Shown here in pieces: positions 40,973 through 47,927 of a stretch of DNA of 47,927 bases. The stretch covers positions 1 to 47,927 of the forward strand of contig JAFVVP010000008.1 of the NCBI GenBank assembly GCA_017502135.1, read 5' to 3'. Source of the DNA: Clostridia bacterium. GTDB taxonomy: Bacteria; Bacillota; Clostridia; Oscillospirales; CAG-272. Position numbers and translations under genes: made by a program. How positions within the stretch are numbered: position 1 is the stretch's first letter; every line of letters starts with the position of its first letter. The notes beneath the pieces are model-generated. The model was given only the letters and a program-made list of their open reading frames with translations, searched no databases and was not told the origin of the DNA.

Positions 40973-41773
40973 TCAAGCACAGATAAGCATTTTTACGTAG
41001 GAGAGATATTCTCTTACCCACGTCGTGAACAAAAACACCTTCATCGGAGTTTCCGCCTTTATGTACTGAGCGTCAACATCCAAGCGCGAACACATCAGCC
41101 GTATCCGCGGGATATGCGTTTCGGAGGAGATGCAGATGATCTGTCGGTCGGCAAGCCCCTGCTGTTCGATCAAGTCTACGGAATATAGGATATTCTCTTT
41201 TGTATTGGACGCTTTCTCCTCAAGGAAGATGCGATCGGGAGAAATGCCGCGCTCAACCATATAGTCACGCATAGAGGATGCCTCCGTGAACGGCTCGTCA
41301 CTCCCCTGCCCTCCGCTGACGATGCACACGGCACCGCTGTCTTTGCGCATTGCATCTATGGCAACCTCAAGACGCGAGGCGAGCGTTTTTGCCGGTCCGT
41401 CAGCCTTCACTTTCGCACCAAAAACCACGTATACGTTTTCCGTGCCGTCTGCATGCACGCTCGGCTGTACGCTCGGGGAGAGGTGGATGTACCCTACCAG
41501 AATGGCAAAGGTTACCCCATAAAACACCATCGCACTCGCCATGAAAATTTTCATGAAAAGATATATCTTGCCGAGTCCGGCTCGGAGAAACTTGCGAAAT
41601 AAAAAAGGAAGAATTACGCCGAGGATTACCGAAAGCGTTACAAAAAGTGGGAATGCCCCTTCGGGAGCAATGATCAGCTTCAAAAGATAAGACCCAAAGC
41701 AGATCAGGGTGAAAATACCGAAGATGCAGTAAATACTGGAAAATATTTTATCGGTTTTCGAAAAGTAGTTCAT
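40973..41773 (-). CDS. YdcF/SanA-like DUF218 membrane protein
   Basis: 266 aa from ATG 41773. Four hydrophobic helices in the first half, then the DUF218 domain: NVYVVFGAKVKADGPAKTLA, SRLEVAIDAM, CIVSGGQGSDEPFTEASSM, RIFLEEKASNTKENILYS, CISSETHIPRIRLM. Implicated in envelope integrity in other bacteria. Start chosen by AAGGGA upstream. Confidence 0.85.
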   Translation of the reverse strand: MNYFSKTDKIFSSIYCIFGIFTLICFGSYLLKLIIAPEGAFPLFVTLSVILGVILPFLFRKFLRAGLGKIYLFMKIFMASAMVFYGVTFAILVGYIHLSPSVQPSVHADGTENVYVVFGAKVKADGPAKTLASRLEVAIDAMRKDSGAVCIVSGGQGSDEPFTEASSMRDYMVERGISPDRIFLEEKASNTKENILYSVDLIEQQGLADRQIICISSETHIPRIRLMCSRLDVDAQYIKAETPMKVFLFTTWVREYLSYVKMLICA

Positions 41774-41837
41774 ACGTATTGGTTCCCTTCGCATGACGCG
41801 TGTTGTGATTTGCACAATAAAGAATTCCGGTCAATTT

Positions 41838-41866
41838 ATTGTAGCATAGAACTGCGGATTTTGCAA
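41838..41866 (-). promoter_or_regulatory. Promoter of the YdcF-like gene
   Basis: Minus strand: -35 TTGCAA (41866-41861), 17-base spacer, -10 TACAAT (41843-41838). To its right, 41867-42043 holds nothing recognised. Confidence 0.65.
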
Positions 41867-42043
41867 GAAATCCGGCTCATTCATATTGGCTTCAGATAAT
41901 GGCTCATTGGCCGGAGTGCCACAAACAAAAATGCGCGCCGGGAATTGAAACGATACCTCAGCGGTGTTTTTTGTGAGCACAGACCATTCTCTTTGGTAAA
42001 AATCGCAAAACTACGGCAATCGTAATATTTCTTCTTCAGTCTG

Positions 42044-42072
42044 TTGAAATATGGGAAAATCTATAATATAAT
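42044..42072 (+). promoter_or_regulatory. Promoter of the GNAT-CPBP gene set
   Basis: -35 TTGAAA (42044-42049), 17-base spacer, -10 TATAAT (42067-42072), 90 bp before the acetyltransferase start. Confidence 0.72.
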
Positions 42073-42162
42073 AGGTGTGATGATTCAAATGCTTTATAAG
42101 TAAAATTGCGGCGATCACGAGTGGACGCTGCATGAAAAACGAATAGAATGTGGTGATGTAAA

Positions 42163-42699
42163 ATGACGCTGAAAACAACGCGCCTCATTCTTCGCCCATG
42201 GTGCGAGGATGACGCAGAGGATTTATACAAATACGCAAGCGATCCCGAGGTTGGACCGCCTGCCGGCTGGCCGCCGCACACGAGTGTGGAGAACAGCCGC
42301 GAGATTATCAAAAATGTGCTGTCCGCGCCCGAAACCTACGCCGTTTGCCACAAAGGAACCTGTGGACCAATCGGGAGCATCGGACTGCATCGCAATGACC
42401 TCGCCGAGCAGGATGACGAATACGAGCTCGGCTACTGGCTCGGCAAGCCCTTTTGGGGACAGGGATTGATTCCCGAAGCATCACGCGAACTGCTCCGTTA
42501 TGCTTTTGAGGACCTCGGCATGAACCGAATTTGGTGCGGTCATTATGACGGCAACATCAAAAGCCGCCGCGTGCAGGAAAAGCTGGGTTTTGTCTATCAT
42601 CACATGGCCGAGGGACTTGAAGTGAAGCAACTTGGCGAAATCAGAACAGGTCACGTCATGCTGATGACGCGCGAAACGTGGGAGAAAATCAAAGAGTAA
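42163..42699 (+). CDS. GNAT N-acetyltransferase (RimJ/RimL-like)
   Basis: 178 aa. [20 protein letters not shown] start, [30 protein letters not shown] (acetyl-CoA binding), [31 protein letters not shown]. Acetylates a protein N-terminus, ribosomal protein or small molecule; substrate unknown. GTGGTGATG ribosome region. First of a plus-strand set. Confidence 0.92.
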   Translation: MTLKTTRLILRPWCEDDAEDLYKYASDPEVGPPAGWPPHTSVENSREIIKNVLSAPETYAVCHKGTCGPIGSIGLHRNDLAEQDDEYELGYWLGKPFWGQGLIPEASRELLRYAFEDLGMNRIWCGHYDGNIKSRRVQEKLGFVYHHMAEGLEVKQLGEIRTGHVMLMTRETWEKIKE

Positions 42700-42714
42700 C
42701 AGTCGAGGTGGAAT

Positions 42715-43452
42715 ATGTTGAAAAAGCTGTATGACAAAAGCAAAATCCGGTTCGCCGTCGCATGGATTATCGCTTACTGCGTGCTGATGTCCGCTGGTGA
42801 TTCGCTCTCCGCAATGGTGGGAATTGAGAAATCGGTCACGCTTGCCGTGGGGCTTTTGCTGTCTGCCGCACTGCCGATATTTTTGCAAAAGCACAACCTT
42901 TTGAAAACCTACGGACTCTGCCGCTCAAAGGCATCGGCGCGCTCGATGCTGTATTATCTGCCGGTTTTGCTAATGCTGAGCGCGAATCTATGGTACGGCG
43001 TGACCTTCAATTACGGCATTGTCGAAACCGTGCTGTACATACTGTCCATGTTCTGCGTCGGATTTTTGGAGGAAGTAGTTTTCCGCGGTCTGCTCTTTAA
43101 CGCGATGCGCGAAGACGGTCTCAAAACCGCGGTGATCGTTTCCAGCGTGACCTTCGGCATCGGGCATATTATCAATTTGTTCAACGGTTCGGGCGCGGAG
43201 CTTTTGCCGAATCTTCTGCAGATCGTTTACGCCACCGCAGCGGGATTCATGTTCGTGATGATGTACTTGAAAACGGACAGTCTCATCGGCTGTATTGCTG
43301 CGCACGGATTGTTCAACGCAATCAGCATATTTGCCAATGAATCGAACGTAACGCAAGGGCGGCAGATACTGACCTGCGTTCTGCTCACGGTGATTACGGG
43401 GGCGTACGCTTCATATCTCGCGCGGACGATGAAAGGACGCGAAAATGATTAA
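42715..43452 (+). CDS. CPBP-family intramembrane protease
   Basis: 245 aa, seven or so membrane segments. CPBP motifs: FLEEVVFRGLLFNAM (EExxxR), FGIGHIINL (FxxxH) and AHGLFNAISIF (HxxxN/B). Proposed glutamic-type intramembrane protease. GAGGTG ribosome site, 12 bp after the acetyltransferase. Confidence 0.92.
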   Translation: MLKKLYDKSKIRFAVAWIIAYCVLMSAGDSLSAMVGIEKSVTLAVGLLLSAALPIFLQKHNLLKTYGLCRSKASARSMLYYLPVLLMLSANLWYGVTFNYGIVETVLYILSMFCVGFLEEVVFRGLLFNAMREDGLKTAVIVSSVTFGIGHIINLFNGSGAELLPNLLQIVYATAAGFMFVMMYLKTDSLIGCIAAHGLFNAISIFANESNVTQGRQILTCVLLTVITGAYASYLARTMKGREND

Positions 43453-43585
43453 GGAACGCATACACGATCCGGTTTTTCTTGCAGAAAAGTCGGATGTTGT
43501 GGCGGCGAATATAATCGGCGTGAAGAAGCATATCATTGCTTTTCTCGACGAAAGCGGACGAGAAGCCGAAATGATGGAGTTTTGA
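43445..43585 (+). pseudogene. Peptide deformylase relic
   Basis: 46-codon frame overlapping the end of the CPBP gene. Reads IKERIHDPVFLAEKSD then VVAANIIGVKKHIIAF: the beginning and the AANMIGxxKRIIAF-like part of Clostridial-type deformylase, with ~30 residues between them deleted. The metal-binding HEFDH and CLS motifs are missing. Non-functional remnant. Confidence 0.7.
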
Positions 43586-43592
43586 GAGAACT

Positions 43593-43982
43593 ATGACCAG
43601 ACAAGCCTTTCTTGAGTATTGCTTTGCTACATACGGCACTGCCGCGGATTATCCGTTTGATAAAGACTTTGAAACCGCCGTATTTCGCCACACAGGCAAC
43701 CGCAAGTGGTACGCCATCGTAATGCGGGTTTCCCGCCGAAAGTTCGGATTTGACAGCGACGAGGTGATCGATGTGGTTAATCTAAAACTGCCACTGGAGA
43801 TGTTCGGATCGTTCGGTGCAGCAGAAGGGGTGTATCCGGCGTATCATATGAACAAGGTGCATTGGAGCTCCGTACTGCTGCCCGATACGGCGGAGGATTT
43901 GGTGGCGTTTCTTGTGAATGTCAGTTATGAGGCGACAAGGGAGAAAAAACAAAAAGTGAATAATGACATCGGTCCTCTTTGA
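43593..43982 (+). CDS. MmcQ/YjbR-family protein
   Basis: 129 aa. RQAFLEYCFATYGTAADYPF start, NRKWYAIVMRVSRRKF, DVVNLKLPLEM, YPAYHMNKVHWSSVLLPDT. Matches the MmcQ/YjbR (CyaY-like fold) family, of unclear role. Follows the deformylase relic. Confidence 0.88.
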   Translation: MTRQAFLEYCFATYGTAADYPFDKDFETAVFRHTGNRKWYAIVMRVSRRKFGFDSDEVIDVVNLKLPLEMFGSFGAAEGVYPAYHMNKVHWSSVLLPDTAEDLVAFLVNVSYEATREKKQKVNNDIGPL

Positions 43983-43988
43983 AATTGT

Positions 43989-44019
43989 GCCCCTACTGTA
44001 TGTTTCGTGCAGTAGGGGC
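43989..44019. terminator. Hairpin after the YjbR gene
   Basis: Perfect 10-bp stem GCCCCTACTG / CAGTAGGGGC with an 11-base loop. No T-run follows, so terminator function is uncertain. Confidence 0.6.
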
Positions 44020-44150
44020 ATACCTACGCCATTACATCCATTTTAACAAATCATTGGTCGGAGGCCGTGAAAATTACGCAAAACTTCCGGCGGGTATGTT
44101 CGGGCGGAAAACTGCGAATCATATCTGTATAATAAATCGGAGGTAAAACG

Positions 44151-45455
44151 ATGAATTCCATTTGGACAGAGACAGAGAAAAAGATACATTTTTCTTCTCA
44201 AAAAGAAAACCAACGCACCGATGTACTGATCATCGGCGGCGGGATTGCAGGAATTCTGTGCGCATATAAACTCAAAAATGCAGGCGTGGATTGCATGCTC
44301 ACGGAAGCAAGCGAAATCTGCGGTGGAATTACAAAGAACACCACGGCAAAGATCACCTTTCAGCACGGATTGATCTACCACAAAATGATACGCCGCTTCG
44401 GGGAGGACAAAGCGCGGCGATATGCAGAGGCCCAAAGCGGAGCCATCGATGAATACGCGCGGCTTTGCCAGCAGACAGACTGCAACTTTGAAAAAAGGGA
44501 TTCCTACGTGTATTCCCTCGATGACCGACAAAAGATCGAAAAGGAAGTTTCTGCGCTGCATCGCATTGGCGTGAAGGCTGATTTTTCGGATGCGGGCGAA
44601 CTTCCGTTCAAAGTCGCAGGTGCGGTGCGCGTAAAGGATCAGGCACAGTTCCATCCTCTCCGATTCCTGTACGCCATCGCACGTGATCTTCCGATCTATG
44701 AGCATACCAAAGTCGTGGAACTTATGCCGAATAAGGCACGCACCAATCACGGCGAGATGACATACAAAAAGCTGATTGTTGCGACACATTTTCCGATGCT
44801 CAACAAACACGGATTATATCCCTTGAAGCTCTATCAGCACCGTTCATACGTGATTGCCCTAAAGGGCGCGCAGAACGCAAACGGTATGTATGTGGACGAA
44901 GCGGACACGGGGCTGTCCTTCCGCAACTACGGCGATCTACTGCTCCTCGGTGGCGGCGGTCACCGCACGGGCAAAAAAGGCGGATGCTGGCAGGAGCTCG
45001 AAGACTTCGCGCGGAAGCACTATCCCAATGCCGGGATCGTCGGCAAATGGGCAACGCAAGACTGCATGACGCTGGATGATATTCCTTATATCGGGCAGTA
45101 TTCGAAATCCACGCCGGACGTGTTCGTGGCAGCGGGATTCAACAAATGGGGTATGACAACCGCCATGGTCGCCGCCGATATTCTTTGCGATCTCGTCCGC
45201 AGCAAAGCGAATCCTTATGCAGAAATCTTTTCACCTTCGCGTACCGTGCTTCGTCCCCAACTTGCTGTCAACGCCTTTGAATCGGTGGTCGGACTTCTCA
45301 CGCCGACGGTGCCTCGATGCCCTCATCTCGGATGCGCGCTGAGATACAACCGTGCCGAGCATAGTTGGGATTGCTCATGCCATGGGTCGCGCTTTACCGA
45401 GCGTGGGAAGTTGATTAACAACCCTGCGACGGAAGATCATCGAGGAATACGGTAG
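44151..45455 (+). CDS. FAD-dependent oxidoreductase with C-terminal Rieske domain
   Basis: 434 aa. FAD-binding RTDVLIIGGGIAGILCAYKL (23-42), then GGITKNTTAKITFQHGLIY, LLLLGGGGHRTGKKGG and VFVAAGFNKWGMTTAMVAAD. Rieske 2Fe-2S motif at the C-terminus: CPHLGC and CSCHGSRF. This matches the YhfW / DAO-Rieske group of Firmicutes. Substrate unknown. Ribosome site CGGAGGTAAAACG. Confidence 0.92.
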   Translation: MNSIWTETEKKIHFSSQKENQRTDVLIIGGGIAGILCAYKLKNAGVDCMLTEASEICGGITKNTTAKITFQHGLIYHKMIRRFGEDKARRYAEAQSGAIDEYARLCQQTDCNFEKRDSYVYSLDDRQKIEKEVSALHRIGVKADFSDAGELPFKVAGAVRVKDQAQFHPLRFLYAIARDLPIYEHTKVVELMPNKARTNHGEMTYKKLIVATHFPMLNKHGLYPLKLYQHRSYVIALKGAQNANGMYVDEADTGLSFRNYGDLLLLGGGGHRTGKKGGCWQELEDFARKHYPNAGIVGKWATQDCMTLDDIPYIGQYSKSTPDVFVAAGFNKWGMTTAMVAADILCDLVRSKANPYAEIFSPSRTVLRPQLAVNAFESVVGLLTPTVPRCPHLGCALRYNRAEHSWDCSCHGSRFTERGKLINNPATEDHRGIR

Positions 45456-45464
45456 ATGGAAACA

Positions 45465-45487
45465 GGGGTGACCGAATCGGTCACCCC
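45465..45487 (+). terminator. Hairpin after the oxidoreductase gene
   Basis: GGGGTGACCGA / TCGGTCACCCC stem 10 bp beyond the stop; only a short T-run (CTTAG). Probable terminator, weak tail. Confidence 0.6.
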
Positions 45488-45581
45488 CTTAGTGATTGGG
45501 TTGCTGTAAGCAAAGAAAAAGGATTTTCCGCCGTGCGACTGCAAAACGGTAAAATCCACAACGCAGGGGAATGCAAGTGCA

Positions 45582-45610
45582 TCGACGAATGGCAGAAAAT
45601 GTGATATAAT
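45582..45610 (+). promoter_or_regulatory. Promoter of the 45,719 gene
   Basis: -35 TCGACG (45582-45587), 17-base spacer, -10 TATAAT (45605-45610). A second weak -10 TACAAT lies nearer the gene (45683-45688). The rest of 45,488-45,718 holds no gene. Confidence 0.6.
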
Positions 45611-45718
45611 GTAAGCATAACAAAATGCTTAAAAACAACACAATCCGCAAAACGTGTTGTTCCGATTTCCTTTTTCATTTGGTACAATATAGTCATCACA
45701 TGAAAAGGAGATAACAAA

Positions 45719-46072
45719 ATGAACACAGATAAAATCTACGCAGAATCTATCGCCAAGGAGTATGCTCCCAAGGACAATTCCAAAATTGTAGCACTTCGCA
45801 AGCTGGACAAAAAGGCAAAAATGCCTGCAACCGTATTCACCTACACCTTCGGCATTATATCCGCGCTTGTATTCGGCACGGGAATGTGCTTTGCAATGCA
45901 GGTTATTGGAAGCGGTATCGCAGGTATGCTTCTCGGAATCGTCGTCGGCATTATCGGTATGATTGGATGCGGTGTGAATTATCCTATATACAAGAAGATG
46001 ATTGAAAACGGCAAGAAGAAATATGCGTTTGAGATCGTGGAGCTTGCAAGAGAGATCAGCGAGGGAAAATAA
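45719..46072 (+). CDS. Small membrane protein, unknown
   Basis: 117 aa, ATG with AAAAGGAGATAACAAA. Two long hydrophobic segments: FTYTFGIISALVFGTGMCFA, AGMLLGIVVGIIGMIGCGV. Basic-acidic ends. No family recognised; often near TetR regulators in Clostridia. Confidence 0.7.
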   Translation: MNTDKIYAESIAKEYAPKDNSKIVALRKLDKKAKMPATVFTYTFGIISALVFGTGMCFAMQVIGSGIAGMLLGIVVGIIGMIGCGVNYPIYKKMIENGKKKYAFEIVELAREISEGK

Positions 46073-46095
46073 TTTTGGGAAGGAGGGTGCATCCT

Positions 46096-46701
46096 ATGAA
46101 CAAGAATGAAAGCAAATATTTTAATACAGCGGTGAAAATGGACGAAGCCCTCATTTCGCTTCTCGAAAAGAAGGAGTTTGCCTACATAACCGTCAAGGAG
46201 ATATGCGAGAAGGCAGGCGTGAACCGTTCAACCTTTTATCTCCACTATGACAACACGTCCGACCTCTTAAAGGAAGCCACTCAGCATATCCTTGACCGCT
46301 TTTGTTCCTATTTTACCGTTGACACGGAAAGTATCACCCTCCGCTATGCACAAACGGAGCTTAAAGATCTTTTGTTTATCACGCCCGAATATCTGACACC
46401 TTATCTGACATTTATAAAGGACAATCAGCGGCTGTTCAAAACCGCCGTGCGCGAGCTTGGCTCTATGGGCTTTAATAAGGTGTATGAAAAGATGTTTACA
46501 TACATTTTCGACCCGATTTTGGCGCGGTTTGACTTTCCCGAAAACACAAGAGCCTACGTCATGAAGTTCTACCTTTCGGGAATCACGGCAATCGCTATGG
46601 AATGGCTCGCCGGCGACTGCGCCGACAGTATTGATACAATTATTGGTGTCATCACCGAGTGCGTTCTCGGAAAGCTGAAGTTCTATGAACAAAATCCTTA
46701 A
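46096..46701 (+). CDS. TetR/AcrR-family regulator
   Basis: 201 aa from ATG 46096 (AAGGAGGGTGCATCCT). HTH: ITVKEICEKAGVNRSTFYLHYDN. C-terminal ligand domain WLAGDCADSIDTIIGVITEC. Probably controls the flanking membrane-protein genes. Overlaps the next gene by 17 bases. Confidence 0.9.
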   Translation: MNKNESKYFNTAVKMDEALISLLEKKEFAYITVKEICEKAGVNRSTFYLHYDNTSDLLKEATQHILDRFCSYFTVDTESITLRYAQTELKDLLFITPEYLTPYLTFIKDNQRLFKTAVRELGSMGFNKVYEKMFTYIFDPILARFDFPENTRAYVMKFYLSGITAIAMEWLAGDCADSIDTIIGVITECVLGKLKFYEQNP

Positions 46702-47293
46702 GTCTGCGCTCATAAGCCTCGCGTTCAATATCGCGTTTGGTGCATATCACATCGTTTTTGGTGTGATGGGGCACTCGTGGTGGCTGTTCACGGTGGGCGT
46801 GTATTATGTGATTTTAAGCACTGCCCGATTCACTGTCATCATGACAAAACGAAACGGGCGATTTATCACCAAATTCACTGGTATCATGCTGATGGTGCTG
46901 TCCGTGCCGCTCGCCGGAACCGTGGTGCTTGCCGTTGTGGCGGACAAAGGTACGGTCTTTCACGAGATCATCATGATTGCTCTTGCTGTATATGCGTTCA
47001 CGAAAATCACGCATGCAACGGTAAAGCTTGTAAAGTCGCGCCATATCCGCTCCGCAAAGGCGGTGACACTGCGAAATATTTCCTTTACTACAGCTTTTGT
47101 TTCGATTTTCTCGCTGCAGAGGTCGATGCTCGTTTCCTTTGAGGGAATGACGGAGGCAGGAATACGCATTATGAACGCCGCAACCGGCAGCGGTGTCTGC
47201 ATAATTGTATTTTGGCTTGGATTTAACTTGGTGCGGAAGGAAAAAATTCGGTTGCGTTCTCTGAATGACAGGACAATAAGCGAACATCGGTGA
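46685..47293 (+). CDS. Integral membrane protein, unknown
   Basis: 202 aa with five to six membrane helices: ALISLAFNIAFGAYHIVFGV, WWLFTVGVYYVILST, FTGIMLMVLSVPLAGTVVLA, IIMIALAVYAFTKITHA, GSGVCIIVFWLGFNLV. No motif recognised. Overlaps the TetR gene, so probably co-transcribed and regulated by it. Confidence 0.75.
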   Translation: MNKILKSALISLAFNIAFGAYHIVFGVMGHSWWLFTVGVYYVILSTARFTVIMTKRNGRFITKFTGIMLMVLSVPLAGTVVLAVVADKGTVFHEIIMIALAVYAFTKITHATVKLVKSRHIRSAKAVTLRNISFTTAFVSIFSLQRSMLVSFEGMTEAGIRIMNAATGSGVCIIVFWLGFNLVRKEKIRLRSLNDRTISEHR

Positions 47294-47379
47294 GGACAAG
47301 GAAAACATCATCGGTGTTTTTGGTTGTAATCTCTCTGTGGTCAAAAAATCGCCATTTGCGAAACCTGTACAATAAATCA

Positions 47380-47413
47380 GCCGAAAACGTGTCTCAAAAG
47401 ACTTGTTTTCGGC
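47380..47413 (-). terminator. Hairpin behind the tRNA-Pro fragment
   Basis: GCCGAAAAC / GTTTTCGGC stem with GTC/GAC extension, right after the tRNA fragment's 3' end on the minus strand. Fits a tRNA terminator; no long T-run. Confidence 0.6.
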
Positions 47414-47423
47414 TAATTGGGGG

Positions 47424-47465
47424 TCGGAATGACAGGGTTCGAACCTGTGGCATCTTGGTCCCAAA
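47424..47465 (-). tRNA. 3' half of a tRNA-Pro (UGG), fragment only
   Basis: Minus strand: anticodon loop TTTGGGA (47465-47459), anticodon-stem 3' arm CCAAG, variable ATGCC, complete T-arm ACAGG-TTCGAAC-CCTGT, acceptor 3' arm CATTCCG and discriminator A. The 5' arm of the anticodon stem, D-arm and acceptor 5' arm are absent: before the loop the sequence is CGCTG, not CTTGG. It is the 3' end left by site-specific integration into tRNA-Pro, not a working tRNA. Confidence 0.72.
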
Positions 47466-47605
47466 CAGCGGCGTAAACCTTGTTTCTACTGCTTTTGCAT
47501 CATTTCTAATGCGTTCTAATTATTTTTAGACCCTCTCCTGACCTCTCGTGCCCACTGTTTCCGTGTACTCCGTGCGTCAAAGTGGGATAAACTGTGGTCA
47601 AAAAG
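47466..47605. other. Non-coding DNA right of the tRNA fragment
   Basis: No gene visible between the tRNA fragment and the next terminator. The sequence is AT-richer and could be the end of an integrated element. Confidence 0.4.
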
Positions 47606-47651
47606 ATACTCCCCATAAACGGCAATCCCGCCGCCTATGAGGAGTATTTTT
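47606..47651 (+). terminator. Terminator in the right intergenic region
   Basis: ATACTCC..ATA / TAT..GGAGTAT stem with TTTTT tail on the plus strand. It has no intact gene upstream in the window. Confidence 0.65.
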
Positions 47652-47748
47652 GTTGTGTGTATATTACCTTACAAAACCGCAAAAGTCAAGTCATATTTTC
47701 CGTGCCCGTAGTCCAAATTCCGGACAGCATTAAACAAGGAAAAAGGGA

Positions 47749-47777
47749 TTGAGATAAGGTGCGAAAAATGATATAAT
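47749..47777 (+). promoter_or_regulatory. Promoter of the YdeI-like gene
   Basis: -35 TTGAGA (47749-47754), 17-base spacer, -10 TATAAT (47772-47777), 38 bp before the ATG. Confidence 0.72.
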
Positions 47778-47815
47778 AATCTCATTGATAAACCAAAATT
47801 TATAGGGATGAGAGA

Positions 47816-47927
47816 ATGAACATATTTTATACGAGTGAACGAGATATATGGCGAAAGTGGCTTGCTGAACACTTTGAAACAGAGAGCGAAATATGGTTTG
47901 TGTTTCCAATGAAGGAATCAGGCGATA
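47816..47927 (+). CDS. YdeI/OmpD-associated-like protein, N-terminal part
   Basis: First 37 codons, cut by the window edge. TSERDIWRKWLAEHFETESE, IWFVFPMKESGD matches the start of the YdeI family (YxxxReeWRxWLxxnh...vWlvf.kk.sG). ATG with AGGGATGAGAGA. Complete gene lies right of the window. Confidence 0.75.
   Translation, partial: MNIFYTSERDIWRKWLAEHFETESEIWFVFPMKESGD

Noticed and set aside
40827-41021. Small 64-codon minus-strand frame between catalase and YdcF-like genes
   Set aside because: No ribosome site, no recognisable sequence, overlaps the YdcF-like gene end.
47424-47500. Complete tRNA-Pro gene
   Set aside because: No 5' anticodon stem, D-arm or acceptor strand; only the 3' half is present.
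47290-47529. 79-codon plus-strand frame ending NDRVRTCGILVPNSGV...
   Set aside because: It is the antisense translation of the tRNA-Pro fragment, a well-known false gene pattern.

Overview
The window is chromosomal DNA of a moderately GC-rich, endospore-forming Firmicute (class Clostridia by style). Genes have strong AGGAGG-type ribosome sites and sigma-A-like promoters, there is a cotJ spore-coat operon, and the gene repertoire is Gram-positive (MsmX-type sugar ABC transporter, CPBP protease, lipoproteins). No species can be named from sequence reading alone.

Positions 1 to about 32,512 are most of a prophage with a contractile tail. Its structural genes run leftward (minus strand) and are a hybrid. 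The head and packaging block is lambda-like (Nu1-type TerS, GpA-type TerL, gpW, portal, fused protease-scaffold-capsid, DUF2190, FII-like connector, gpZ-like). The tail block is P2-like (sheath FI, tube FII, E/E' frameshifted chaperone, tape measure, X, D, U, W, J, I, tail fibre). Lysis genes and the left attachment site lie beyond position 1. The early/replication block (18,115-28,037, also minus strand) holds small regulators, a DUF1064 nuclease, an HUH-type protein, a replication-organiser-like protein, an AT-rich insert with its own XRE repressor and operator, a Lar-like antirestriction protein, an adenine and a cytosine methyltransferase, and a gene made of 60-bp leucine-rich minisatellite repeats flanked by a 126-bp duplication.

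The lysogeny switch is at 28,093-29,053. A Cro-like gene (minus) and a LexA/CI-type self-cleaving repressor (plus) diverge around three 17-bp palindromic operators that overlay two near-consensus promoters. To the right are two membrane-anchored zinc-finger proteins in the classic lysogenic-conversion position, then a large serine integrase.

The integrase gene ends about 13 bp from the right attachment junction, which lies inside cotJC. cotJA and cotJB are intact, but cotJC is cut after codon 34, just before its first manganese-ligand glutamate. This is the layout of developmentally excised sporulation-gene elements such as skin in sigK and SP-beta in spsM, and is the most notable observation here. 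A second, intact manganese catalase lies 8 kb away.

Right of the prophage (32,617-47,927) are ordinary chromosomal genes: the cotJ operon, a lipoprotein, a four-gene carbohydrate ABC transporter operon, a DUF6512 membrane protein, a small membrane protein, the manganese catalase, a YdcF-like protein, a GNAT acetyltransferase, a CPBP protease, a peptide deformylase relic, a YjbR protein, an FAD-Rieske oxidoreductase, a membrane protein, a TetR regulator with a membrane protein, a 3'-half tRNA-Pro fragment (probably an old integration scar), and the start of a YdeI-like gene.
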